From contig CM054184.1 in NCBI GenBank assembly GCA_028829895.1, forward strand, positions 24,755,201 through 24,819,200: DNA of 64,000 nucleotides, in the 5' to 3' direction. Each line of letters starts with the position of its first letter. Position 1 is the stretch's first letter. The notes beneath the pieces were generated by a model, which was not told the origin of the DNA, searched no databases, and saw nothing but the letters and a program-made list of their open reading frames with translations. Positions 1 to 10,957 of the stretch are shown here, piece by piece. The position numbers and the translations under genes are program-made. The stretch comes from Sinotaia quadrata. Lineage: Eukaryota > Mollusca > Gastropoda > Architaenioglossa > Viviparidae.

Positions 1-1200
1 ATTACAGTGATTAGTTACATTATTTTTTAAACCAAGGACTTAAAAAAAAAAGTAAAATTATAATAATGACTAGACAAATATTTAAATTTGAGTATAAAAC
101 TATATTAATTAGGATTCCACAAACTCCAAATAAAAAAAATAAAAAATCCACATTTCCACAACCTTCCAAGAGAATAATGTGCATATTAGATGCAAAATAA
201 GGCATATTAACACTTTTTTACCTTTAAAAAATAAAAGTTTAAAGTGGACAATGAATAAAAACTACTTTCTGCATAATAGTGACAAAACATCACTTTGAAG
301 TCAAACATCCAAATCCAAATACAGATTAAGCAAATAAATCTCAATAACATCCACAGCAGGGAGTCTGAACAGAAGAAGTTATGATATTCTAAGCAATCAT
401 ATGCACAATTTTATCTGTCAGACTATGTGAAATGGAGCCAGTATCATTCATATAATTTTGTAATTATTAAAAACTAGATAAATCAGTAATTTTAGTTAAT
501 TCAAACACTCAAAAAATTATGTTTTATTTCTATCTGCAACTTTTAAAGAAAATAACATTAACCCCTTTACCGTTATCCCCGAGTTAAAATTGTGAATAAT
601 TAAGAATAGTCTTATGTTTCATCATTACCCTACAGTTACGAATACATCTTACAAAAGTTAGCTTTGTGAGGGAGAAATTTTATTTTGTAAATGATGTGGA
701 AAATGAGGAATCCTGGGAAATATTCAAGATATTTAGGCTTTGAGAACTCATGTTATACCAGTTATATTAGTATGTCCCAGCATGCTGTCTTGCAGAGCGA
801 TAAGAAACAATGATAAATGTATGTTACTTTTTATGTCAAAATTATAAATCATTCAGAGAACTTCCATTCTGTAGTCACAGGTTGTTAAGGCGCTGTCTTG
901 TAGAGTGATAAAAAACAATGAAAAATGTATGTTACTTTTCATTTCAAAATTATAAACCATTCACAGAGAACTTCCATGCTGTAATCAAAGGTTGTTAATG
1001 AGAGGGATTTAATGACATCAAATGATGAGAATTGTTTAACATCAGACCAGTTTCTAATTATTACAGTTTTTGTATGTTTCTGAAATATAGTTGGTATAAA
1101 TGGCTATATGTACACGTGCCCAAAGTTTTGATGTATTTATGAGGAAAAATCAAAGAATAAATATGTATAAAGTGCGGTGAGAAGTTTCTGATAAACTCAC
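1..1200 (-). other. NUP160 intron (3' part beyond window)
   Basis: AT-rich intron after the exon ending at 1201. I see no exon. It carries a two-copy tandem duplication at 784-1000. At about 568-595 two TTAA sites frame a 22-base motif that resembles a piggyBac end, too short to call. Confidence 0.7.
784..1000. repeat. Tandem duplication, ~108 bp x 2
   Basis: Unit 1 is 784-891 and unit 2 is 892-1000. Both begin GCTGTCTTG and end GGTTGTTAA, and share the core AATGTATGTTACTTTT. They differ by scattered substitutions and a small indel, so the duplication is not recent. Confidence 0.85.
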
Positions 1201-1393
1201 GTAATGCACAGTTCCAGTTTTATACCCACCTCTTTGGTCAGAATAGCTGGTTTAACAATCCAGGCACACTCCGGTTGGACAAGCCGCAGAACATTTATAG
1301 TTGCAAGATAACATTGTGCTTGCTGCTGTAATCCCTTCAGCCCTGTTACTTCATGGCCAAGTCTCAGACCATACTCGTACATAACACTGGCAG
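1201..1393 (-). CDS. NUP160: NUP160 exon (last seen; helical domain)
   Basis: It encodes residues 1011-1074. MYEYGLRLGHEVTGLKGLQ and NVLRLVQPECAWIVKP match MFEYGMRLGREVRTLRGLE and NCLRLIRPEYAWIVQP of vertebrates. The acceptor is TTTGAAG and the donor is GTGAGT at 1200, phase 2. The rest of the protein must lie beyond position 1, since 1-1200 shows no further matching exon. Confidence 0.95.
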
Positions 1394-2694
1394 CTTCAAA
1401 TTACCATAATAATAATGACAAATAAATCAAAAGAATCAAATGATATTAGAACTTTAGGCTTACTTACTTTTAAAACTCAACAATATGGCACAAAAGAATA
1501 TGAAGCATTAACTAACACAGACCTAATTGCTAGAAATATTTAGCAAACAGATGTGTAAAATCATCTTGAAATCAAGCACTGTTATTACTATGAATTCATT
1601 ATGTTTTAGGATTTTTATCTCTGGAAAGCAACACCAGACTGTGAAAAATACATTATTGGTAGGTATGTTACTATTATTTAGAGAACTGTAAGTTTGTAGT
1701 GATATTTTATTTTGGTACAAAATAACAGCAACATCAACAAATAATTCATACATCGCAATTTATAAATCTCCTCTTCAAGGGTCCAGGGTTTTTTTAATTT
1801 TATAATAATATTGATACTAAGACATTCACAGAATGAAATTTTGATTTATTATTATTTATACCCCACCATTTTCAGAATGTTTCTAAAACCACACATTTGT
1901 TTTTGCTATTAAAAAAAATATGGTCAGTAATAATACAATTTAATCAATTTAATTTAAAGAAGACAAAAAAGAAAAATTATGAAAAGTATAATGACTTTAC
2001 TTTGTAGCCCTGGACAAAAAAAATATACTTCCAAGAACACATGGTCTAATGCTTTATTAATTTGTACAAAATCAAATAAAGACATTAACTACATTTATAC
2101 ATTCCAAGCCTTTTATCTTTATTTTCATGGCAATTATACATTTTGTATAATTAAAAATTCTTAAAAAGCTTATATTTTGATTTAAAAAAATAATATTTTT
2201 AGCATTTCAGAGACTTGGTTGTAAAACCATTAAAAGACTTTTAAATCTTAAAAACAGATCACTTGCACATAGGAGCAGATAAAATAAATATTTTATAATT
2301 GTAATACTAAATCTTCAAGATCAATGTTAAACTAGAACTGTCTAATTGGCATTCATCTGACATTTATTAGAAAAATTGACAAGACATATAACTGAACAGA
2401 ATTTAACTCTCATTGAAAGTTTTTCTAATTTTTAAATAACTTTGAGGTATTCGGCAATCTTGAACAAATACTGTGCGCTGTGCTTTTCCTTACCTTTTAA
2501 ATTTTGTCTTAGACTTCAGTTAGTTTAAAACTAATTGTTATGAAACAACTCTGAAAACAAATTATCTTACTATAAAAATCAAGCCTTTATTTTTATATTT
2601 TTAAAACTTAATTCAAAATAATATGAAAAATATTTTACAAAACTGAAAATAAAAATAAAAATTTTAAATAAAAGCAAAACACTAAAAAACATAC
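1394..2694 (-). other. NUP160 intron, nothing notable
   Basis: AT-rich with poly(A)/poly(T) runs. No coding similarity, transposon end or ordered repeat was seen. Confidence 0.6.
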
Positions 2695-2800
2695 CTTTAC
2701 GTATGTTGTTTTTGTAAACATGAAAAGCATAAAGTAGGTTGTAATAATTATGGGTTGCCAAATCCACAGAACGGGCTCGTCTCTCCAAAACAGATTCCAC
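2695..2800 (-). CDS. NUP160: NUP160 exon (helical domain)
   Basis: It encodes residues 976-1010. VESVLERRARSVDLATHNYY then NLLYAFHVYKNNIRK matches ESRARAVDLMTHNYYELLYAFHIYRHNYRK of vertebrates. The acceptor is TTTAACAG and the donor is AAAG/GTATGT. Phase 0 in, phase 1 out. Confidence 0.96.
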
Positions 2801-3000
2801 CTGTTAAAGAATAATAACAATTAATATGAGTTAATTACAAAGATGAACTCAAAATATAGACACAAACAGGCTTGTATACCACATGCTCACACATTTTTAA
2901 AAATTAGGGAGTTTCAATGAGATGAATGCAGTTTTTTTCAAATCCTGCAACATTTTTCAATGTTTGTAAGATGCTTTTATTAAAATTCAGTTCGAAAATG

Positions 3001-3110
3001 TTCTTTGTAAATTTATAATGGTATAAAACAGGATTAAAATATTCTTTCTAAATTTACAAGTGTAAATCAGGATTAAAATATTCTTTCTAAATTTATAATA
3101 TATGGCATTA
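3001..3110. repeat. Short tandem repeat, 39 bp, ~2.5 copies
   Basis: The unit beginning CAGGATTAAAATATTCTTTC occurs at 3029 and 3068, with a partial degenerate copy before 3029. It fills much of the short intron 2801-3401, where nothing else was seen. Confidence 0.75.
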
Positions 3111-3401
3111 TTTTTCTTGGTTTTTGAATGTAAGTGATTTTGTATATCTAATTAATTCAAAAATATTAAATGCATTGAATGAGCAATTTGATAACTAATT
3201 TACATCTTATTCTTAACCCCATTATGAACTTGACAAATATATGCTTGAACCTAAATTTAGAAAAATTAACAATTAAAAAATTAATTTCATTTAAATTTAA
3301 GAAATAGAGCATTTTAGAATCAGTCCTACCTGTGCATATACCCAAATGTACAAGCAACACAAATAATAATACAATTTTAAAGAGGGCTTCATGATACTTA
3401 C

Positions 3402-3498
3402 CTCATCCTGCATATCTTTGTAAGGAAACTCAACCAAGGCATCTAATTCTCCACGCTCACATAGTACCACTATAAGTTGTCGCAGACAGTCTTTGCGT
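3402..3498 (-). CDS. NUP160: NUP160 exon (helical domain)
   Basis: It encodes residues 943-975. DCLRQLIVVLCERGELDALV then EFPYKDMQDE is nearly identical to the vertebrate block DCLRQLVVVLCERSQLQDLVEFPY, one of the most conserved stretches of the protein. The acceptor is TTATCTTAG and the donor is GAG/GTAAGT. Confidence 0.96.
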
Positions 3499-3980
3499 CT
3501 AAGATAATACAAGCAAATCAAAATCTTAATATACCAAAAATGTTAAATTCATATGGTAAAATGTAAATTCAGCTGTATTCAAATCTACGTTTTTACAAGA
3601 CTTTTAGACTTTACTAGGTTTGTGAAAACTCTGCTCTGAGTAAACTCAATAGCAAAACAAAAACATTTAAAAGAAATAAATACAGGCATCCCTCAGCCCA
3701 TGAGGTATTGATTTACAAGTTTCACTTATGATTATTTTTAATATTGGTTACTCAAACAAAGCTTAATTCACTACTGATTATAGTGAGCACAAATAAGCTT
3801 TCTGATACTTTTATGTTTTGGTATCTACTCAACTCTGGTCAAAAAGACTCATTTGGTTTCAATGATTTTCAGTGCAAGTCTGATTATAAATTTCTGTATA
3901 TCAAAATCTAAAGTTGCTACATATGAAGATAGTAGAAAAAAGAGAAATAAAATTTTTTAGTTCATTTCCAACTGTTACTA

Positions 3981-4215
3981 GAAAGATGGTTGATACACAC
4001 TGAGGGTATAAGAGACACTTTGAATACAGAGTTGGGTGACAACAATACTGAGGGCCACAGAGACACTTTTTCATATGGAAAGTTGGGTGATAACCAAACT
4101 AAAGGTCAGCAAAAGGTTGTCATATGGTACTCTTTTATATGGAAGTCTATGTGATAACTCATCTGAGGGTCATATAAGCACTGTAGCATAAGGAAGGATG
4201 TGTGATACACATACA
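3981..4215. repeat. Degenerate ~50-bp tandem array, about 4.5 copies
   Basis: Units start near 3981, 4028, 4078, 4142 and 4193. Each shows the pattern GAAGTTGGGTGATAAC, then CTGAGGGTCA, then CACTTTT and CATATG. Divergence between units is high, so the array is old. It lies in intron 3499-4530; a short TTCC run at about 4437 is the only other structure there. Confidence 0.75.
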
Positions 4216-4530
4216 TAAAAGTCTTGAAATTTCAGATTTCCAGACAAATAATTGGCAAAAATATTTTTAGTGGAAACTGCATGTTTATTTACAAATTAAT
4301 ATAGATACATACAGTGATATGAACTATATATTTATAAAAAAACTTATACAACTATTTATTTATAAAAGTATACAAGTATGCACTTTTTCTTTTAACAATT
4401 ACATATGGTTATTTTCCCCCTCAAATGTAATAAGCCTTCCTTCCTTCCTTCATTATTAAAGAGTAACAAGAAAAAGTTTTATAGCTAGGGTAAAAAAAAA
4501 AGTTTTATAGCTAAAAAATTAAAAAATTAC

Positions 4531-4625
4531 CGTGAGGGATCAGGATTTGCCATCAAAGATGTGTAAGCCCCACGGTTATGACCTAACTCCAGTTGGTACT
4601 TGAATACTTTGGACTGCAAAGTAGC
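4531..4625 (-). CDS. NUP160: NUP160 exon (helical domain)
   Basis: It encodes residues 912-942. ATLQSKVFKYQLELGHNRGA then YTSLMANPDPS matches ATLRTCIFKHHLDLGHNSQAYEAL of vertebrates. The acceptor is TTTTTTTAG and the donor is CG/GTAATT; the split codon becomes Arg. Confidence 0.94.
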
Positions 4626-5061
4626 CTAAAAAAAGTACAAGAAAATGTTAGTAGAATCATCATGACAAAATACTTCAACAGCAAAATGCTTTCTGATTAG
4701 TAAAGTTCAAGGACTAAATGATCATACAGAATTTCTCTGACATTTCTGTTATTTTTAAAAACAAGGGACAAACAAAATATACAAAGTTTACATTAAATGA
4801 TTATCCATGGGTATATATGGTTCTCTTATTCATTGACTGTAAAAATCAATGGATGTATTTTTCTACAGAAGTTATGTTTCTCAATATGACCAAATAATTA
4901 ATTAATAGATATCAAAGTCCATTAACTTTTCATGAAATGGTTTTGTCAAGAACAGCCATTAAAATATGAAAATGCTGGATGGTTCATAAGGTGAGGGACT
5001 GACTTGCTTTAATCTTTCCTATTCAGCATATTCTTTTCTTCTCATTTAATGTTTTGTTTTT

Positions 5062-5510
5062 GTGACGATCAGAAATCGTCCCTGCCTAATTAAGTCCTAG
5101 GTGTTGATAGGTATTTAATTTCTCACACTCTTAATTGATGAAAGGGGGTGATTTCCAATTTCTAAGCATTTAAAGTTAACCATTTACCCATAAGCGCAGT
5201 TGACTGACAGCAGGCGAGGAAAGTATTTCTGACTAGACCGTTAAGTGCAATCGAGTGTAGTGACTGTCAGACAGCTGAGAGGATGTTAAGAGAGGGGTGC
5301 CCTGGCGGCTTTCTTTGAAGTATGCAGTTCCCTGATTGGAAGCATTGAGCTCACCGCACAGATGAGAGCAGGTATAAAAAGAGTAGACAAACAATTCCGG
5401 TTCATTGAGGTGAGAGTTAATAAATACTCAATCAAGCCTTGTTAAAATCACTTGTGACAAAATATTCTCGGAGTCCAGTACTGGGCATACCGATAACCAG
5501 TATTTGATCA
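5062..5510 (+). mobile_element. Probable solo LTR of a retrotransposon
   Basis: A GC-richer block in AT-rich intron. It begins TGTGACGATCAGAAATCGTC, has a TATA box (GGTATAAAAAG at about 5371) and a polyadenylation signal (AATAAA at about 5420) in the order expected of U3-R-U5. No internal gag-pol region is nearby, so it would be a solo LTR. I could not fix the 3' boundary or find a target duplication. It could also be another repeat or a relic promoter. Confidence 0.45.
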
Positions 5511-6294
5511 AATGCGAGAATGCACTTAGAATAATTTTATGTTGAATTTATTGTTCATGCACTTTGATTGATATATGTTAGATTTTTCATTGATTCGTTA
5601 ATATGTATAGTTTATGTTAGAAATTATGTATTGATGAATGATTTATCTGTATATTCATTATAATGCAACTTAAAACTCCCTAAAGCCACAGATAAAAACA
5701 AAAATGATTGTTTTATCATATATCTGGAAATTTTCATTAGTGGACTATTAAAGTATTAATAATAATATATCAATTTTAATTGGCATTAAGTTTATTTTAA
5801 ACCAAATTATATTAGTGATAGTAATATTTGATCATATATAATATTATAATAAAATGTACAGTTATTTCATAATTATACCGTTAGAGTTTTGAAAATAAAA
5901 TAAAAATATATATTTTATTTTAGAATATTGTTATAATGTGGTGGCATTTTAATTTTTTTTAAAGTTTCACTGTTTTTCATTAAAAATATATACAGTAAAC
6001 TTTCAGTGCTACTCATCATCTGTCAAACTGACTTATGTGTATCTAGCTGTAACATTACAACTAATGATTATTTTTTTAATTAAAAAAAGAATGGACCTAT
6101 ATTATGTATACATTACATAGTAATAATGCATTAGTATAAGTTAATATAATTAGAAGTACAATTATGTGTAAATCTTCAAAAAGTGAACAGCTTTGTTTTG
6201 GTTTTCTCCAAACTACAGGTTTTGTATTTTTAAAGTATTTACATTTATTTCATTGTTGTTACAAATATATTTAACTCTTACATTCACAAACTTT

Positions 6295-7938
6295 CTTTAA
6301 ACCAGATAGTCAAATTATTCTTGCTTTGTTTATGAATGAAAGATTTTGCAAAGAGCTTCAGACTTTAAATAATGCTAGCACTAATAGTACTCCATAGTAA
6401 TCATAGATACAAGGTTGATTTGGGTGCAATAAGTCTGAATATAAAAATAAAAGGTAAAGACATCAACATCCTTGTTGATAAAATAATTATGCAAATATTT
6501 GCTAGAAGACACTCCAGTATCTGATTGTGCACATGCTGAGCTGTTGTAAATGCAGGTAGTAGCTTAGATGAAACTAAAGTGGCAAGAACAACTAATGTAG
6601 ATAACTTTCCAAGTAGCCAACCACCAAAGAGATTGAAAGAAGATGGTGGATTTACAAACTAAGATGTTGCTGTTTGTTATGATATTGGATGTATGTGTGT
6701 CACTGTGTGTTATTGTGCATATTCATTATTTGAAATAAATAAAAAAAATGAAATGATTTTTTATTCATAGCCTACATTGTAATTATATAAATATGTTAAT
6801 ATTTCTTTAAATAATGTACATGCGTGCAGAGCACTGTTTTAATTTAAGATCTTTCAGTGATTTAATATCTGAGCAAACCTTCAGAATAAAACAATATGTT
6901 TTGGGTTTTTAAATGTTTGTGTGTAGTGATATAATTAGCAATGGCATGGGTTCAACATCTTTATGTATCTTTGATGCATGTATGCATATAGAGTGCTTTT
7001 ATACCAATCATGCAGTTTTAATACGGTTTTAAGATTTTAAATATTAAATTTTGTATTATAAAAAATATTAAAACAAATAAAATGTTGAACAAATCTTTTG
7101 TTTAGTTGCATGTATAACATCCTGCTGGTTATTTTAATAGGTGAACCATAACTTGTTATGTATAGTTTCAGAGATGTGACAATTTATCCGTTTTCATTTT
7201 CTTCGTAAAGAGAAATTTAATAATAAAATCAAAAATGTAAATTAAATAAATGATTAAACATAACGTAACTTATATATTTAGATAGAGCACAATTTACTGA
7301 TCATTTTGATATGTGAACCAGCTCTGTATGTTGTATAGTTTTAGAGATATGACAATTTGCTTTTTTTACGTTTTCCCTATAACACTTGGTTACTGCTCTT
7401 TTTTGGTTACAATTTGTTGAAATGGCCATTTTCAGCATCAAATAAATTCTTCACTGTTGTTGCTCTGCCTTTGAAAAAAAAAGGCATTAACTACATAGCA
7501 AATGATTTAATAATATGCATTCTGGATATACTTTGTTCATCAGTTGATTATGCTATGATGCCATGAATACTCCAGTTTGTTGCATTTTGCAAGCAATTTT
7601 ATGAAACAAAAGCATGTTTTCCATCGCAATTTATAATAAACTTAAATTTCGATTCTGCATTATGTCTGTTTTTTCTTGTTGTCTGTGATTATGTTAATTT
7701 AAACTGTTGGACTGTTGATCAGTGTGATTTATATTTTTACTTGTACTGAACTTGACAAACTGCACATTCGTTACGTCTAAAAGATGTTGATCACAAATTA
7801 CGACACTAAATTGACAATATCTCAAAAAGTATTATAACTATCATCATAAGTTTTTCTGTACAACCTTATTTCATCAAAACACATTTTGAGCATAAAACAT
7901 TTGTACAATATCAAGTAGAAAAAAATGAGTGGGACTAC
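6295..7938 (+). mobile_element. Unidentified repeat family, copy 1 (truncated)
   Basis: This stretch is the reverse complement of 30612 to about 32620. Shared landmarks include CAGATAGTCAAATTATTCTT near 6303, GCCAACCACCAAAGAGA near 6618, and GGCATTAACTACATAGCAAA near 7482. Relative to the other copy it lacks about 340 bases after about 6690 and is truncated at its left end. Reading frames on both strands are broken. I do not recognise the family. Confidence 0.75.
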
Positions 7939-8761
7939 CTACTATAAGTGCCTCATGAACATGAATAAGTCACATAAACAAAACTTGAATCTTTGAGATA
8001 GTTAGTACAAGAGGATAATAATACAGAAATGGTAGAGCATTAAAATAATAAGTGATACTCTTGTACATAAAACTAGGTTTGAAATGCAGCCCAATCACAT
8101 AGTATATCTACATGTAGAAAACAACAGAAATACTGATAAAGACCTACATATTTCTTACTGTCAAACAAACAAATGATCAATTTTAAAACTATGATTCTGA
8201 AAGAAAACAGTAAAATATTTCATATTTAGAGTTTGATTGTTTTTGTGTGGAAATATTTCTAAAATTTTGTAAACACCACTCTTTGAGATATTATAAGCTA
8301 GAAACAAGTTATATAATTATATAATTTAAAATTTTTCATCAAGTTTATATTCTAAGACTGTCTTGAAAACAAAGAAAGAATTTTGAAAGTATGAATACAC
8401 TCCAGTGTGATTTATAAAATTTTTATAAAAAAAGATGTAATGTTAGATTTTACCTTGAAAATTCTTATTTATAAACATAAAAACAATATTTCTACATTAA
8501 ATTATATTCTTTTATTAAGACGAAAGAAGACTGTAATACACTGGGTCTGTTGCTTATAGATGAACAATAATTTTTATACAGTTTATGCAATGAGCATCAG
8601 TGTATAGTATACTTTATATTATAATTCTAGTCTGTAATAATATGTTTTTTTAAGCATTTATTATGTTTTGCTGCTTTTGTTTTCATTTTAAATGAAACAA
8701 GTAAGTTACATGCAAAAGTAATTTCATCATAAAAATGAACATTGTCTGAATAGACTTTTAC

Positions 8762-8857
8762 CAAATTTGGATCTGCAGGGTCTGCTAGGCATATTGCTTC
8801 ATTGGCAAGAGCTATTACCATGTCAGGCATTCCAAACTCCTCAAACTGTTTGATGAC
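8762..8857 (-). CDS. NUP160: NUP160 exon (helical domain)
   Basis: It encodes 32 codons, residues 880-911: VIKQFEEFGMPDMVIALANE then AICLADPADPNL. The vertebrate protein reads VLRLLDVIGLPELVIQLATSAI here. The acceptor is ATAACAG and the donor is TTG/GTAAAA. Both junctions are phase 0. Confidence 0.93.
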
Positions 8858-9751
8858 CTGTTATAAAATAAGAAAGAAAACATTATTTCTAGTACAGGTT
8901 CTTGTGTTGTTTGTGATATCATACATTTAAGTAATAACAGCAACAAATTAACATTCACACACTGTCATCAGAAAGTGAATATTTAAAGAGAAGTGAATAA
9001 TTGATGTTTATTATAGAACATAGTGTTCCAAAGAAACAATAATAAAGAAAACTTTATAAAAGCCTAAAGTGCATTACAATAGTTACATATATGTACTAGC
9101 TAATATCATTGTCATATTATGACATCCTATACACAGGACAAGTTCCAGAAGTGATAACTGAACAAACATAATAATAACATCAAAATTAAGCACCTGTTTA
9201 CTCAATTAGATACCTACAGCCCTCAAAACTTTTCTGATGGCCCAAAGATTATCTACCCTCTCGTTAAAAGAGAAAATATTCATTGGCAGTCTTTTTCATG
9301 AAATTACAGTGCATTATTACAATTATAATAGGACATAATCAGAATAAATATTGTCTATGATACTTCTGAGAAAATGAAAACTATGAACTAGGTATTCTGT
9401 ACGAATGTATATTTAAAAAAAATAAAATTCAATAATTCACAAATATCAAATACAGAAAAGTCGCCTTGTAATGTGCAAAATCTAGAATCACACTCAGCAT
9501 GGAGAGATGCTCACTCTATGAGACACATGGGAACTGAGACCAAACGAAGGAACAGCAGATTAATATTTAGCAACTCATTAACTCTGAAGCACAAGTAGAA
9601 GAGTGGGCAGAATCAATTAAATTGTTATCTCTCTTTATTTTGTCAAAAGCATTTAACTAAATTTGAATGAAGTTAAATGCATGTTTGATGTGACTCCATT
9701 GTAAATAGTGAGTATAATATTTGTAGTGAAAGTGAAAACTAAGCAGTACAA

Positions 9752-10218
9752 TCTATATATAAAATACAATTCTTATGTCTGTTGTTTGGAAAGGGCTAAC
9801 ACAAAAACTACTGGACTGATTCTGATTGCACTTTCAGTGTTTATTATTTAGTGCCCTAGAATCAATATCACACTATCCTTTAAGCTCACAATTATCCCTA
9901 AAACTATGAAGACAGTAAAGTGCATGCTTGCAGGACAATGATTTATACATGGCATGGCATGTGGCAGACTACAAATCACTCTGACCTCCAATGAACTGCA
10001 GATGCTTCATGGATTCACTCTGACCCCCCATGGATGCTTCATTTATTCACTCTAACCTCTATGCACTGTGAATAGCAGATTGCATTTCCCAGACTGATTA
10101 ATAGATTTTAGGCTGTAGTGGTTACATTTCACTATGTGGTTAGCTCTTATTTCTGCAATGCCTCCCCAAATGAGATCAAACTTTCAGTCTCGGGGAAATG
10201 CAAAGAGAAAGTGACCGA
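9752..10218 (+). mobile_element. Possible Helitron-like 5' end
   Basis: The block opens TCTATATATAAAATACAATT and continues with the motif AAAAACTACTGGACTGATTC. Such openings are common at the 5' ends of animal Helitron-type elements. At 10158 an 18-codon frame, MPPQMRSNFQSRGNAKRK, ends at a stop; its MPP-arginine-rich opening is like the start of Helitron helicase frames. No 3' hairpin with CTRR was found. It may be another repeat with a similar end. Confidence 0.35.
9978..10070. repeat. Short tandem motif, ~37 bp x 3
   Basis: The phrase CTCTGACC, then ATGCTTCAT, then ATTCA occurs three times in degraded form inside the possible Helitron block. Confidence 0.55.
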
Positions 10219-10473
10219 AGTAGCTAATGGAAAGCCAAAACCTATTAAAAAATAATTTTACTTTAAGCAATATATTTGACATAAGCATGAGCAAAAACCA
10301 TGAGGTTATACAATTTATAATAAAGTTTAAACAAAAAAGATATTTTCTGATGGTGACCAACTGCTGTTAGTTTTTAATAAATTTGTAGCACCAGAATTAC
10401 AAGAGTTCTCCACAGAAGTTAGCTTGTCAGCAAATAAATTAAGCAAAATATAAAAGTACAATTAATTAGTCAC

Positions 10474-10606
10474 CTTAAGAAAATATAAAATGGATAGTTG
10501 ACGGTGGTTTCCATCTTGACCAGCTAACAACTTCCGAGCAAAAAATGTTTCTGTGGCAATGCCTTCACTGGCATTCAAAAAGCAACGACGAGCTTTATGA
10601 GGTTCA
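10474..10606 (-). CDS. NUP160: NUP160 exon (helical domain)
   Basis: It encodes residues 835-879. EPHKARRCFLNASEGIATET matches the vertebrate EGQKALECFCQAASEVGKEE, and QLSILYFLK matches RLQYYDKVLRL. The acceptor is TTTTTTTCAG and the donor is AAG/GTGACT. Phase 2 in, phase 0 out. Confidence 0.93.
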
Positions 10607-10801
10607 CTGAAAAAAAAACAAATATTACTTGCTCTGCTTTACAACACAAACTACATTACATAAAGCAAATGGGATCATTTCAAAAAATATATAACCATCA
10701 ATTTTCACTAAACATTAGCACTTGAGTCCTAATATATTTGAATTAAAATAGTACTACTACTAAAACAGACTTGCCAACCATAATTATGAAAGTTCACTTA
10801 C

Positions 10802-10957
10802 TCAAAATGCAGGTAGGCCAACCCCTGAAAAAAGAGAATAGCAGATTCATTCCAATTACACCAAGGTCTCAGCAATCGCACATATTCCTGCAATGCAAGG
10901 TACTGACAAGATCCTGCAAGGAATTCTGAAAAAATAGTCTCATCACTAAGAGGCCAG
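10802..10957 (-). CDS. NUP160: NUP160 exon (helical domain)
   Basis: It encodes residues 783-834. FLAGSCQYLALQEYVRLLRP followed by WCNWN matches FLECLMGNCQYVQLQDYIQLLHPWCQVN of vertebrates. The acceptor is CATTTTTAG and the donor is GA/GTAAGT. The join with the next exon makes Asp (AYLHF-DEPHKA). Confidence 0.94.

Larger units (their letters stand above)
4626..8761 (-). other. NUP160 intron with LTR-like block and repeat-family copy 1
   Basis: The intron holds a probable solo LTR (about 5062-5510) and copy 1 of an unidentified repeat family (about 6295-7938). The rest (4626-5060, 5510-6290, 7940-8760) is AT-rich sequence in which I see nothing. Confidence 0.6.
8858..10473 (-). other. NUP160 intron with possible Helitron remnant
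   Basis: AT-rich to about 9740, with nothing seen. The part 9750-10250 resembles the end of a Helitron-type element and contains a short triplicated motif. No exon is apparent. Confidence 0.55.

Noticed and set aside
560..600. TTAA-flanked 22-base motif resembling a piggyBac end
   Set aside because: TTAA is frequent in this AT-rich DNA and the resemblance (CCCCTTTACCG) is too short.
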